Assembly (NCBI GenBank): GCA_029564765.1
Contig: JAKQPK010000074.1
Location: 1-47,986 of the forward strand
DNA from: Candidatus Omnitrophota bacterium
GTDB lineage: Bacteria; Omnitrophota; Gorgyraeia; Zapsychrales; Aceulaceae
Length of the DNA stretch: 47,986 bases
Direction: 5' to 3'
The notes under the pieces were generated by a model that was not told the DNA's origin, did no database searches, and worked only from the letters and a program-made list of their open reading frames with translations. Position numbers and translations under genes: made by a program. Positions 38,475 to 46,975 of this stretch are shown one piece after another (the first letter of the stretch is position 1; each line of letters begins with the position of its first letter).

Positions 38475-38499
38475 TAAGGCTGGATACTCTCCGCTACTC

Positions 38500-38709
38500 A
38501 TGACAAGAATCCTAACGTTCATCATTGTTTGTTATCAACAAATAAAACACGCGTTTTTTCCGGCGACGTGCCGGTTTTACCCTTCATGCTCTGCGTATAG
38601 TCTTTTAGCGCTTAAAAAATATGGCGCGCTCAAAGGATCTTGCAAGGCGATCTTACGTGTTTTACGCTGTTCTCCCCTGTCCAAGGGAGGATATGACCCC
38701 CTAACCTAA
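38500..38709 (+). CDS. yidD: Membrane protein insertion efficiency factor YidD
   Basis: 69 aa. CRFYPSCSAYSLLALKKYG and the C-terminal SPLSKGGYDPLT are the YidD signatures (CRFxPSCSxYA, HPxxxGGxDP). Small membrane-associated protein that aids YidC-dependent insertion. It begins only 25 bp after rpmH and 10 bp before yidC. No strong ribosome site is seen. Confidence 0.92.
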   Translation: MTRILTFIIVCYQQIKHAFFPATCRFYPSCSAYSLLALKKYGALKGSCKAILRVLRCSPLSKGGYDPLT

Positions 38710-38719
38710 AAGGATCATA

Positions 38720-40306
38720 ATGGAAAAAAGAACATTTTTAGCTATTATTTTATCTGTATTAGTATTATTTGTTTACCAGAGCATGGTGTCTTCCAATCTG
38801 AACAAGCCAGGCCAGAAAACAGATATTATACAAACTGTTGATAATAAAGAAGTTATAGCTGTAAAAAATGATGACAAGAAAGAAAGCTTTTTGCCTGAAG
38901 AAATCTCTCTGCCCCAAAAAGAGCAAGTAGTTGCTGAAGAAACAGTTGTTATAGAGAATGAAAATCTTTTTGTTGAGATCTCCAACATCGGCGCAAGGAT
39001 CAAAAAGATCGATATTAAGGGCAAAGAAACATTTCCTGTTTATAACATTTTTCATTTTGATGGTTTTTCTGATCTAGTTTTTTCAGTCAGAGAGGCTTTT
39101 GGCAATAAAATTGTTTTAAGTTCAAAAAAGAACGGTGTAGAAATAAGCAAGATTTATGATTTGTCCAATAAAGGGTATGAAATTAAACAAGAAATCGTAA
39201 TATCAAATTTTGATAAAATGTCCAATGTGAAAGAGATAGATATCATCGCTATTGGTATTGACGCAAAACTATCGGAAAAGATAAACACTCAAGAGTACGG
39301 ATTATATGAGTATAGCGTTGCTACGCAAACAAAAACTATTCGCAAAAATAACGCACATCGGTTTTCTTCAAAAGAGTCAAAAACAGAGAGCGAACCTGTT
39401 AAATGGATTGGATTTAGAAATAAATTTTATTGTTCTGTTTTTCGGCCAGAATCTAGAACAACAGGATATGCGATCAATGTGATTGACGAAAATAAAGCCC
39501 TAATATCATTTAAAACAGATGATATTTCAAATAACTTATCTTTAAAAGGGTTGCTTTATGTTGGGCCCCAAGATATGAGACTTCTTAAAGAGGCAGGATT
39601 TGATGATTTTATTGTTTTCAGCAAGTTTTGGCTTATTGATATGGTATCAAAAGCAGTGCTTAAATTCGTTGAATTTACACATAAATACATACCAAACCCT
39701 GGTCTTTCGATACTTTTGGTAAGTTTTCTAATTTATCTTGCTATGTATCCGCTTACAATAAGCGGAATGGTTTCAATGAAGAAAATGCAGTCTCTTCAGC
39801 CAAAGATCGCGAAACTAAAAGAACAGCACAAAAATAACCCGCAGAAGCTCAACCAAGAGGTAATGGAGCTTTATAAACAGAATTCGGTTAATCCTTTAGG
39901 CGGATGCCTGCCGTTTATTATACAGATGCCAGTTTTTATAGGGCTTTATCAAGCGTTGTGGAGGTCTGTATTGTTTGATGGGCAGAGCTTTTTGTGGATC
40001 AAAGATCTGTCAAAGCCAGATAGGCTTTTTACATTGCCTTTTAACATACCTTTTCTTGGTAATGAGTTTAATATCTTGCCAATATTGATGATGGTCGCCA
40101 TGTTCATTCAGCAGAAGCTTTCTTCCAAAAACATGGTGATTACTGATGAAAATCAGGCAATGCAACAAAAGATGATGACGATGTTCTTTCCGATATTTTT
40201 GGGCGTTATATTTTACAAATTTGCTAGCGGTCTTAATCTATATTTTACAATGTTTTATTTCTTATCAGCGTTTTCGCAATATAGAATGTCCAAAATGAAG
40301 GTTTAA
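38720..40306 (+). CDS. yidC: Membrane protein insertase YidC (Gram-negative type)
   Basis: 528 aa. N-terminal membrane segment (about 5-22), a periplasmic domain of about 300 residues (about 60-335), then the five-helix insertase core from about 340 (MYPLTISGMVSMKKMQSLQP, NPLGGCLPFIIQMPVFIGLY). The large periplasmic domain is the form found in bacteria with an outer membrane. AAAAGGATC ribosome site. Its TAA is directly followed by the ATG of the next gene. Confidence 0.95.
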   Translation: MEKRTFLAIILSVLVLFVYQSMVSSNLNKPGQKTDIIQTVDNKEVIAVKNDDKKESFLPEEISLPQKEQVVAEETVVIENENLFVEISNIGARIKKIDIKGKETFPVYNIFHFDGFSDLVFSVREAFGNKIVLSSKKNGVEISKIYDLSNKGYEIKQEIVISNFDKMSNVKEIDIIAIGIDAKLSEKINTQEYGLYEYSVATQTKTIRKNNAHRFSSKESKTESEPVKWIGFRNKFYCSVFRPESRTTGYAINVIDENKALISFKTDDISNNLSLKGLLYVGPQDMRLLKEAGFDDFIVFSKFWLIDMVSKAVLKFVEFTHKYIPNPGLSILLVSFLIYLAMYPLTISGMVSMKKMQSLQPKIAKLKEQHKNNPQKLNQEVMELYKQNSVNPLGGCLPFIIQMPVFIGLYQALWRSVLFDGQSFLWIKDLSKPDRLFTLPFNIPFLGNEFNILPILMMVAMFIQQKLSSKNMVITDENQAMQQKMMTMFFPIFLGVIFYKFASGLNLYFTMFYFLSAFSQYRMSKMKV

Positions 40307-40504
40307 ATGCTTAAAAAAGAAAATAAAATTAGACTTGAGTTTTATGGTATTTCTGTTGACGATGCCGTACAGAAAGCTATTAAAGAATTAAATGTTCCAC
40401 GTGAAACATTGGTTGTTAAAGTTGTTTCTGAGGAGAAGAAAGGGCTTTTTGGAATGGAAGGAGAGAAGCCTGCAAAAATCATTGTTTCTTTAAAGAGAAA
40501 GTAG
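40307..40504 (+). CDS. Stand-alone Jag N-terminal domain protein
   Basis: 65 aa. IRLEFYGISVDDAVQKAIKE, then EEKKGLFGMEGEKPAKIIV are the Jag_N domain (as in Jag/KhpB/EloR). Full Jag proteins continue with KH and R3H RNA-binding domains; here the frame stops with TAG after Jag_N, with no KH or R3H coding in the following 45 bp. It is adjacent to yidC, the usual jag place. A parS site lies inside the gene (40393-40408, coding NVPRET). Either a reduced functional protein or a truncated gene. Confidence 0.8.
   Translation: MLKKENKIRLEFYGISVDDAVQKAIKELNVPRETLVVKVVSEEKKGLFGMEGEKPAKIIVSLKRK
40393..40408. other. parS: parS centromere site 1 (inside the jag-like gene)
   Basis: TGTTCCACGTGAAACA, matching the conserved parS palindrome TGTTnCACGTGAAACA. 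Target of ParB, encoded 950 bp downstream. Confidence 0.9.
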
Positions 40505-40522
40505 TACAATGATGCAAATAAA

Positions 40523-40538
40523 TGTTCCACGTGAAACA
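40523..40538. other. parS: parS centromere site 2 (upstream of parA)
   Basis: Second copy of TGTTCCACGTGAAACA, 12 bp before the parA start codon. The position could also let ParB affect parA expression. Confidence 0.92.
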
Positions 40539-40549
40539 TAGAGGTTTTT

Positions 40550-41347
40550 ATGGGAAAAATAATCGCATTATGTAATCAAAAGGGCGGAACAGGGAAGACA
40601 ACAACAGCCGTCAATCTCTCTGCAGCTTTAAGCGAAAAAGACAAGAAGGTCCTTTTGGTTGATATGGATCCTCAGGGCAATGCGACTAGCGGTCTTGGGA
40701 TCAACAAGAATCAAATAGAGAGATCTATATACGATGTTTTGCTTAATAGAATTAAAATTAATGAGATTTGTGTCCAAACTGAATTTAACAATCTGTTCGT
40801 TGCTCCTTGTAACATAAATTTAACAGGCGCTGAAATTGAACTCGTAGGCGCTTTGTCTCGAGAAACAAGACTTAAAAGAGGGCTGGAAGAGATAAAAGAA
40901 AATTTTGATTATATTTTTATTGATTCACCGCCATCATTAGGGCTAATTACGTTAAATTCTTTAGTGGCTAGCGATTCAATTATTATTCCAATACAATGTG
41001 AATTCTACGCGCTAGAAGGAGTATCACAGCTTTTGAATACGATCAACCTTATCAGAGAAGGCTTAAATCCCAAGCTATATATTGAAGGCGTTTTAATGAC
41101 CATGGCAGATTTTAGGACAAACCTTACTGTCGAAGTCATCAACGAGATCAGAAACTTTTTTAAAGACAAAGCATATACAACAGTGATCCCGCGAAACGTT
41201 AAGTTGAGCGAAGCCCCAAGCTATGGCAAGCCAATCTCGGTATATGATAAAAATTCTATCGGCGCAAAGAAATATGAGCAGTTCGCGCGCGAGTTTCTCG
41301 GCGAAAAAATAGCTGAAGAAACAGAAAAGATTTCTCAAGCCAACTAA
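40550..41347 (+). CDS. parA: Chromosome partitioning ATPase ParA/Soj
   Basis: 265 aa. Deviant Walker A KGGTGKTT (11-18), VDMDPQGNAT (about 38-47), FIDSPPSLG (Walker B region) typical of chromosomal Soj. Works with ParB on the two nearby parS sites to segregate the origin. AGAGG-containing leader; parB follows after 13 bp. Confidence 0.96.
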   Translation: MGKIIALCNQKGGTGKTTTAVNLSAALSEKDKKVLLVDMDPQGNATSGLGINKNQIERSIYDVLLNRIKINEICVQTEFNNLFVAPCNINLTGAEIELVGALSRETRLKRGLEEIKENFDYIFIDSPPSLGLITLNSLVASDSIIIPIQCEFYALEGVSQLLNTINLIREGLNPKLYIEGVLMTMADFRTNLTVEVINEIRNFFKDKAYTTVIPRNVKLSEAPSYGKPISVYDKNSIGAKKYEQFAREFLGEKIAEETEKISQAN

Positions 41348-41360
41348 GAGGGGGAACATT

Positions 41361-42212
41361 ATGGAAAAAAGTGCATTAGGCAAAGGCTTGTCAGCTCTCA
41401 TTCCCGAAAATGTAAAAATAGAAAAAGATGATATTGTCACGTATCTTCCTATAGCGCAGATCAAAAAAAATGCTTTTCAGCCGCGCAAAGAATTTAACGA
41501 AGAAAAACTTTCAGACCTGATCTCTTCGATCAAAGAAAAAGGCGTTTTACAGCCGTTGCTTGTCAGAAGATCAGCAGATGGTTATGAGCTGATCGCAGGC
41601 GAGAGACGTTTACGGGCGGCCCAAACATTGAATATTGACAAAGTTCCAGTCATTGTAAAAACAGCTAGCGATCAAGAGGCTCTTGTTCTTGCTCTTATTG
41701 AAAACATTCAGAGAGAAGAGCTTAATCCTATCGAAGAATCAAAGGCTTATCAGCGTCTTATAGAGGATTTTAATTTTACGCAAGACCTTGTGGCACAATC
41801 AGTTGGGAAAGATAGATCAACTGTTACAAACATGCTACGCCTATTGTCTTTGCCGGAAGATATTCAAAAAAGTGTTTCTTCAGGTTCTTTTTCTGTCGGA
41901 CATGCCAGAGCTCTTTTGTCCATTCGGGATGAATCTCAGCAAAAAGTTTTTTGGAAAAAAACAACTGAAAAAGGCCTTTCTGTTCGAGAGCTTGAAAACA
42001 TTATTAAAAGCGAAGCTCACGGTACCTCGAGAGGACGGAAAATATCAGGGGATCGTAAAGATCCTTATGTTGTGTCTGTTGAGGAAGAGTTGCAGCGCGC
42101 GTTAGGTACCAAGGTTCGCATTGCGGCAAAAAAGAAACGGGGAAAGATCATTGTAGAATATTATTCAAACGATGATCTTGAGCGCATAACAAAAATCATG
42201 ACAAGACAATAA
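41361..42212 (+). CDS. parB: Chromosome partitioning protein ParB/Spo0J
   Basis: 283 aa. N-terminal KGLSALIPEN, CTP-binding motif GERRLRAAQ, ENIQREELNPIEESKAY, central HTH (LVAQSVGKDRSTVTNMLRLL) and a C-terminal dimer domain. ParB binds parS and spreads as a CTP-dependent clamp. AGAGGGGGAAC precedes the ATG. Confidence 0.96.
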   Translation: MEKSALGKGLSALIPENVKIEKDDIVTYLPIAQIKKNAFQPRKEFNEEKLSDLISSIKEKGVLQPLLVRRSADGYELIAGERRLRAAQTLNIDKVPVIVKTASDQEALVLALIENIQREELNPIEESKAYQRLIEDFNFTQDLVAQSVGKDRSTVTNMLRLLSLPEDIQKSVSSGSFSVGHARALLSIRDESQQKVFWKKTTEKGLSVRELENIIKSEAHGTSRGRKISGDRKDPYVVSVEEELQRALGTKVRIAAKKKRGKIIVEYYSNDDLERITKIMTRQ

Positions 42213-42222
42213 AGGATCGTTT

Positions 42223-43044
42223 ATGATCAAGGGCATGACAGGTTTTAGTTCTGTTGAGGTCGTCCAGGGTGCCACAAAGGCTGTGCTCGAGATCCGCAGC
42301 GTTAATCATCGCTATCTGGATGTCGCATATTTTCTCCCGCCGGGATTTGTTTGTTTCGAGGATAAGATGCGGGCGGTCATTCAGCGGTCCGTGGTTCGTG
42401 GGCGTGTCATTGTTTCGATCAAGATCACCGAAAAACAAGAGCCTGGCATTGCTTTCAACAAAGGCGTTATTCGCGCGTATCTGAAGCGAGAAAAAGAGAT
42501 CAAAAAAGAATTTCACCTGCAGGGGGACTTAAGTCTTAGCGACCTGATCAAGCTTCCGGGAGTTGTTGAGGTCCACGAAGTTGAGCCCAAAACAGCCTTG
42601 CTTTGGCCAGCAATAGAAAGATCTATGACAAAGGCTTTGAATATCTTGACCGTTATGCGTCAAAGAGAAGGAAAGAGCATTGCCAAGGATATTACAAAAC
42701 AAACTTCTTGTATGTTATTGGGAATAAATAAGATAAGATCTAAAGAAAAAGAATTGATCTCGCAAAAGAAGCAAAAATTATCTACAGAAGAGCTAGAATC
42801 GTACCAGAAAGGCATTGATGTTAACGAAGAACTTTCCAGGCTTTCACATCACATTGAAGAGGTCCGAAGACTGTTGAAGAGCAAGGAAGCCATAGGCAAG
42901 CAAATCGATTTTATTGCGCAAGAAATGCAGCGAGAAGCGAACACGATCGGATCTAAGCTACAAGACAAGGTTGTTTCAAGCACCGTGATCGCGTTGAAGA
43001 GTAGCATTGAAAAAATACGCGAACAGGCGCAAAATATCGAATGA
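42223..43044 (+). CDS. yicC: YicC family protein (putative endoribonuclease)
   Basis: 273 aa. Starts MIKGMTGFSSVEV, with EIRSVNHRYLDV (about 26-37) and the C-terminal signature QEMQREANTIGSKLQD (about 232-247). YicC proteins of E. coli are reported RNases acting on small RNAs. Place before gmk and rpoZ is conserved in many bacteria. Ribosome site AAAGGATC. Confidence 0.9.
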   Translation: MIKGMTGFSSVEVVQGATKAVLEIRSVNHRYLDVAYFLPPGFVCFEDKMRAVIQRSVVRGRVIVSIKITEKQEPGIAFNKGVIRAYLKREKEIKKEFHLQGDLSLSDLIKLPGVVEVHEVEPKTALLWPAIERSMTKALNILTVMRQREGKSIAKDITKQTSCMLLGINKIRSKEKELISQKKQKLSTEELESYQKGIDVNEELSRLSHHIEEVRRLLKSKEAIGKQIDFIAQEMQREANTIGSKLQDKVVSSTVIALKSSIEKIREQAQNIE

Positions 43045-43051
43045 GCTATTT

Positions 43052-43633
43052 ATGAGCCGACGCGGGAAAATTTTTGTGCTTTCTGGCCCTTCAGGTTCAG
43101 GAAAAACAACGCTTCATAACGCACTGCTCTGTGACAAAAAAACCAGAAAGTCGCTGATCAAAACGATCTCTGCGACGACACGCTTACCTCGCGCAGGAGA
43201 AAAGAACAAGGTCCATTATTTATTCTTTTCTAAAAAATTGTTTCAAAGCCGGATCAAAAAAGGCTATTTTCTGGAGTGGCAAAAAGTTTTTAATGATTAT
43301 TATGGAACGCCGAAGGCTCAGGCCAAGCGTGTTTTAAGGGCCGGTCGCAGTGTTTTGCTTTGTATCGATGTGAAAGGCGCAAAAGTAGTTTTTGATCTTT
43401 TCCCTGACGCGGTTGGGATCTTTGTGAAAGCGCCCTCTTTAGACGCTTTGCGAAAACGCCTTCAAGGGCGGGGGACCGAAGGTAAAAAGGTGATTGCGCA
43501 TCGACTGGCGGTTGCGCGCAAAGAATTAAAAGAAGCGAAACGCTATCGTTATGTGATCGTCAATGATCAGATAAAAAAAGCAGTTAAAGAGCTTAAAAGT
43601 ATCGTCGAGCAAGAATTATCTAAAACGACTTAA
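43052..43633 (+). CDS. gmk: Guanylate kinase
   Basis: 193 aa from the ATG at 43052; an upstream in-frame ATG at 43007 lies within yicC. P-loop GPSGSGKTT, TISATTRLPRAGE (GMP-binding region), then EWQKVFNDYYGTPK and a conserved R-rich lid (RLQGRGTEGK). Phosphorylates GMP to GDP. The motif normally read SATTRxPRxGE is intact. Weak ribosome site, coupling to yicC likely (7-nt gap). Confidence 0.95.
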   Translation: MSRRGKIFVLSGPSGSGKTTLHNALLCDKKTRKSLIKTISATTRLPRAGEKNKVHYLFFSKKLFQSRIKKGYFLEWQKVFNDYYGTPKAQAKRVLRAGRSVLLCIDVKGAKVVFDLFPDAVGIFVKAPSLDALRKRLQGRGTEGKKVIAHRLAVARKELKEAKRYRYVIVNDQIKKAVKELKSIVEQELSKTT

Positions 43634-43653
43634 TAGCAGGGGAAAGGAAAACT

Positions 43654-43917
43654 ATGGCGTATCAACCGTTAGAAAGATTGTTGCCAAGAGCAAAAAGCAG
43701 TATTTATCGACTTGTTCTTTTAGGCGCAAAGCGTGCCACAGAGCTTGCTGAAGGCATGCCAAAGCTCATTGATCGACCCAGCACCATCAAAACGACAACG
43801 CTCGCGCTGGAAGAGATCGCCGCAGGCAAGGTTGTTTTAAAAGGATGTGAGGATCAGCTTGAAAAAAAGCAGGAAGACGCTGATGTCGCGCCTAAAAAAG
43901 GGTCTAAAGGAAAGTAA
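43654..43917 (+). CDS. rpoZ: RNA polymerase omega subunit
   Basis: 87 aa. YRLVLLGAKRATELAEG (about 18-34), TTTLALEEIAAGKVVLKG match RpoZ. Lys/Asp-rich tail. GGGGAAAGG before the ATG. Stabilises RNA polymerase assembly; gmk-rpoZ-coaBC is a common order. Confidence 0.92.
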   Translation: MAYQPLERLLPRAKSSIYRLVLLGAKRATELAEGMPKLIDRPSTIKTTTLALEEIAAGKVVLKGCEDQLEKKQEDADVAPKKGSKGK

Positions 43918-43920
43918 GCC

Positions 43921-44481
43921 GTGTCTGGAAAGAAACATATTCTTTTAGGGGTAACAGGGAGCATTGCCGCATACAAGGCGTGCGACATCATTCGTTGTTT
44001 GCAGCGCCAGGATGTGGATGTTGCCGTTGTGATGACGCAAGAAGCTAAAAATTTTATTACCCCGCTGACCTTGGCGAGCTTGTCACGTAACCGCGTGTAT
44101 TCGGAAATGTTTTTAAAGGATTTTGCGGATTGGGACATTGAGCACGTTAGCCTTGCGCAGCGCGCGGACCTTTTGTTGATCGCGCCTGCCACAGCTAATA
44201 TTATTGGCAAGATCGCCCACGGGATCGCGGACGATCTTTTATCTTGTATCGCGATGACGACACGCGCGCCGATCGTGATCGCTCCAGCCATGAACGACGG
44301 GATGTATACGAACAAGATCGTTCAGGAAAACATGAAAAAGCTGCACGCAAGTGGTATGCACTGTGTCAACCCCACAAAAGGCTTGCTGGCGTGTGGGACA
44401 GTGGGGGAAGGGCATTTGGCAGACACCGAAGTGATCGTAAAAAAAGTTTGCGCTCTTTTGAAAAATAAATACAATATGTAG
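43921..44481 (+). CDS. coaC: Phosphopantothenoylcysteine decarboxylase (CoaC only)
   Basis: 186 aa, GTG start 3 nt after rpoZ. Flavoprotein fold with GVTGSIAAYKACD, His in DIEHVSLAQRADLLLIAPATANIIGK, PAMNDGMY (PxMNxxM motif) and GLLACGTVGEGHLAD. Converts phosphopantothenoylcysteine to 4'-phosphopantetheine in CoA synthesis. The usual CoaB synthetase half is absent: the frame ends with TAG after 186 codons and non-coding DNA follows, so CoaB must be elsewhere or a separate gene. Confidence 0.92.
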   Translation: MSGKKHILLGVTGSIAAYKACDIIRCLQRQDVDVAVVMTQEAKNFITPLTLASLSRNRVYSEMFLKDFADWDIEHVSLAQRADLLLIAPATANIIGKIAHGIADDLLSCIAMTTRAPIVIAPAMNDGMYTNKIVQENMKKLHASGMHCVNPTKGLLACGTVGEGHLADTEVIVKKVCALLKNKYNM

Positions 44482-44792
44482 ATTATTTGACAAAGAGGTT
44501 GTTTTCGGCGAGGTAGCCTCCTAGTTCTTTGAGAGATGTTTGTCGTTCATTTTTAAAAGGTCTTTGCTGGCGACGCCCCGATTTTCCCTAGAGAATAATT
44601 AAGAAGAAATCGGGACGCCTCGGTTTCCTCTAAAAATTTAAGGATAAATCGAGACGTAGCCAAGCGGGGCGACTTTTCTGAAAGAAATTTTGGAAGTCGA
44701 CGCTCATCTTCCTTTCAAAAAGAGAAAAGATGAGCTAAGGCAGATTCCTTTATTTTTCCAGCACGGCGGTGCTTTGTAGAAGGATTTTTTTC
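44482..44792. other. Intergenic region with inverted repeats between coaC and tRNA-Cys
   Basis: 311 bp with no supported gene. Three structures: GGCG..CCCGATTT with AAATCGGG.CGCC (44568-44613), GCTCATCTT with AAGATGAGC (44702-44736), and AGCAC/GTGCT before a T-rich stretch near 44760-44790, which may end the coaC transcript. GTAGCCAAGCGG (44656-44667) resembles a tRNA D arm, but no complete cloverleaf can be built. Confidence 0.5.
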
Positions 44793-44867
<75 letters not shown>

Positions 44868-44879
44868 AAGATATGTTTT

Positions 44880-44962
44880 GGGCAAGTGGTGGAATGGCAT
44901 ACACGAAGGACTTAAAATCCTTTGGCCGTAAGGCTGTGAGGGTTCGACTCCCTCCTTGCCCA
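44880..44962 (+). tRNA. tRNA-Leu (TAA)
   Basis: 83 nt with a long variable arm: acceptor GGGCAAG/CTTGCCC, anticodon loop CTTAAAA between AAGGA and TCCTT (anticodon TAA), variable stem GGCCGTAAGGCTGT, T arm GAGGGTTCGACTCCCTC, discriminator A. CCA not encoded. 12 bp after tRNA-Cys. Confidence 0.93.
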
Positions 44963-45140
44963 TGTAAAAAAGTCAAAAGTCAAAGCGAACAAAAAAAGAA
45001 ATCTCTAAAGTAAGAAAAAATTTGTGTGACGACATTAAGTTTTTGTAATATATTTTTGACTTTTAGCAGTTTGTTTTTTAAAAGGTTTTTGGTTTGTTAG
45101 TGTTTGACTTTTGGTTTTTGAATTTTGAATTAATTTTTGT
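44963..45140. other. A/T-rich spacer with repeated GTCAAAAG/CTTTTGAC boxes
   Basis: 178 bp. AAAAGTCAAAA (44968-44978) pairs with TTTTGACTTTT (45054-45064), and TTTGACTTTTGG recurs at 45103. TTGACT (45104-45109) with a poor -10 (TGAATT) sits just before tRNA-Val and could be its promoter. No gene seen. Confidence 0.4.
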
Positions 45141-45217
45141 GGGCTTATAGCTCAGTTGGTTAGAGCGCTTCCTTGACATGGAAGAGGTCTGAGGTTCGAG
45201 TCCTCATAGGCCCACCA
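45141..45217 (+). tRNA. tRNA-Val (GAC)
   Basis: Acceptor GGGCTTA/TAGGCCC (one G-U), D arm TAGCTCAGTTGGTTAGAGC, anticodon loop TTGACAT between CTTCC and GGAAG (anticodon GAC), T arm GAGGTTCGAGTCCTC, CCA encoded. Only 9 nt separate it from the thrS start codon. Confidence 0.93.
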
Positions 45218-45226
45218 GATTTTTAT

Positions 45227-46951
45227 ATGAACATACAACTTAATACCCTACGACATAGCTGTTCGCATATCATGGCACAAGCTGTTAAAGAGCTTTGGCC
45301 TGATGTGAAGGTCGCGATCGGGCCGGCCATTGACAACGGCTTTTATTATGATTTTGACAAAAAAGATCCGTTCACTCCGGATGATTTGAAAGCTATTGCT
45401 AAGCGCATGCGTCAGATCATAGAGAAGAAACCCGCGCTGACACAGCGGTTTGTGCCAAAAGCAGAGGCCATCAAGCTATTTCAAGAGCGCAACGAACCCT
45501 ATAAGATCGAACTTATTAACGAGATCCCTGATGAACAAGTTTCCATTTATCAAACAGGGGACAGCTTTGTTGATCTGTGCAAAGGGCCTCATGTCAAGAA
45601 TGCTGGCGAGATCAAAGCGTTCGCGCTTTTATCCGTGGCTGGCGCCTATTGGCGCGGCGATGAGAAAAACGCTATGTTGCAGCGTATTTATGGTACATGT
45701 TTCCCGACGGAAAAAGAGCTGAAAGAACATCTACAGCTTTTAGAAGAAGCCCAAAAGCGCGATCACCGCAAGCTTGGGCCTCAGCTGGATCTTTTTAATT
45801 TTTATCAAGACGAAGCCGGCGCGGGGCTGATCTTTTATCACCCCAACGGCGCGATGGTGCGCAAATTTATCGAAGACTATATTAAAGATGAGAATCTTAA
45901 GCGCGGTTATGAGCCGGTCGTGACGCCGCATATTTTACGCGGCAAACTTTGGGAAATTTCCGGGCATGCTGGATACTATAAAGAAAACATGTATTATTTT
46001 CATGTGGATAACGAAGAGTATGCCGTAAAACCCATGAATTGCCCGGGGCATATTTTGATCTATAAATCACGGCTGCGCTCCTATCGGGAAATGCCTGTGC
46101 GTCTCTTTGAGTTGGGGACCGTTTATCGACAAGAGAAAGCCGGTGTGCTGCATGGACTTTTGCGTGTGCGTGGATTTACACAGGATGATGGCCATATTTT
46201 TTGCCGGGAAGATCAGATCCGCGATGAAGTCAAAAACGCCATTGATTTTGTTTTTGCGGTCATGAAGGATTTTGGGTTTGAAAGTTCTGAGATCGAGTTG
46301 AGTACGCAACCTGCCAAATTCATCGGAACACAACAAAATTGGGACATGGCTACAGAAGCCTTAAAAGATTCTTTAGAAGACAAAAAGATTCCTTACGCTA
46401 TTAATCCCGGCGACGGTGCTTTTTATGGCCCCAAGATTGACATCAAGCTTAAGGACGCGATCGGTCGTTTGTGGCAATGTGCCACGATCCAGTGTGATTT
46501 TGCGCTACCTGAACGCTTTCAAATGACCTATGTTGATGAGAGCGGCCAGGAGAAGCGCCCGATCATGATCCATCGGGCTATTTTAGGAAGCTTTGAGCGG
46601 TTTTTTGGTATGCTGGTAGAACATTATGCCGGAGCTTTTCCTTTGTGGTTGGCTCCTGTGCAAGTAGCCCTGATCCCTATCCGGGAAGCGCATATCGATT
46701 ATGCCAAAGGTGTAAAAGAAGATTTACAAGCGCAAGGTTTTCGGGTTATAATGGACGCCAGAAACGAAACGCTGGATAAACGCATCCGTGAAGCATCCTT
46801 GAAAAAAATTCCCTACATAGCGATCATCGGTGACAAAGAGGCAGGTGCTAAGACCGTTTCTATGCGCAAGCGTGGCAGCGGGGAGTCCGGCGTTGTACCC
46901 GTTGCGGACCTTGTAGAAAAACTTAAAGTAGAAATTTCTCAAAAAATATAA
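45227..46951 (+). CDS. thrS: Threonyl-tRNA synthetase lacking the TGS domain
   Basis: 574 aa from the ATG at 45227; an upstream in-frame ATG lies inside tRNA-Val. The protein opens directly with the editing domain: RHSCSHIMAQAV (HxxxH, His10/His14), DLCKGPHV; catalytic core with MNCPGHILIYK, RVRGFTQDDGHIFC, and the anticodon domain (APVQVALIPI). Bacterial ThrRS is usually about 640 aa with an N-terminal TGS domain, which is missing. No ribosome site: only GATTTTTAT lies between the tRNA CCA and ATG. Confidence 0.93.
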   Translation: MNIQLNTLRHSCSHIMAQAVKELWPDVKVAIGPAIDNGFYYDFDKKDPFTPDDLKAIAKRMRQIIEKKPALTQRFVPKAEAIKLFQERNEPYKIELINEIPDEQVSIYQTGDSFVDLCKGPHVKNAGEIKAFALLSVAGAYWRGDEKNAMLQRIYGTCFPTEKELKEHLQLLEEAQKRDHRKLGPQLDLFNFYQDEAGAGLIFYHPNGAMVRKFIEDYIKDENLKRGYEPVVTPHILRGKLWEISGHAGYYKENMYYFHVDNEEYAVKPMNCPGHILIYKSRLRSYREMPVRLFELGTVYRQEKAGVLHGLLRVRGFTQDDGHIFCREDQIRDEVKNAIDFVFAVMKDFGFESSEIELSTQPAKFIGTQQNWDMATEALKDSLEDKKIPYAINPGDGAFYGPKIDIKLKDAIGRLWQCATIQCDFALPERFQMTYVDESGQEKRPIMIHRAILGSFERFFGMLVEHYAGAFPLWLAPVQVALIPIREAHIDYAKGVKEDLQAQGFRVIMDARNETLDKRIREASLKKIPYIAIIGDKEAGAKTVSMRKRGSGESGVVPVADLVEKLKVEISQKI

Positions 46952-46975
46952 ACCCTTTTACAGGAGGTAATGGCT

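Noticed and set aside
43007-43051. Upstream ATG extension of gmk
   Set aside because: Lies within the yicC coding end; the protein family starts at the ATG at 43052.
44483-44580. Minus-strand remnant reading SLKELGGYLAENNLFVK
   Set aside because: Only about 33 codons after a stop, no start codon; could not be matched to a known protein.
45173-45226. Upstream ATG extension of thrS
   Set aside because: The added 18 codons lie in the tRNA-Val gene and show no TGS-like sequence.
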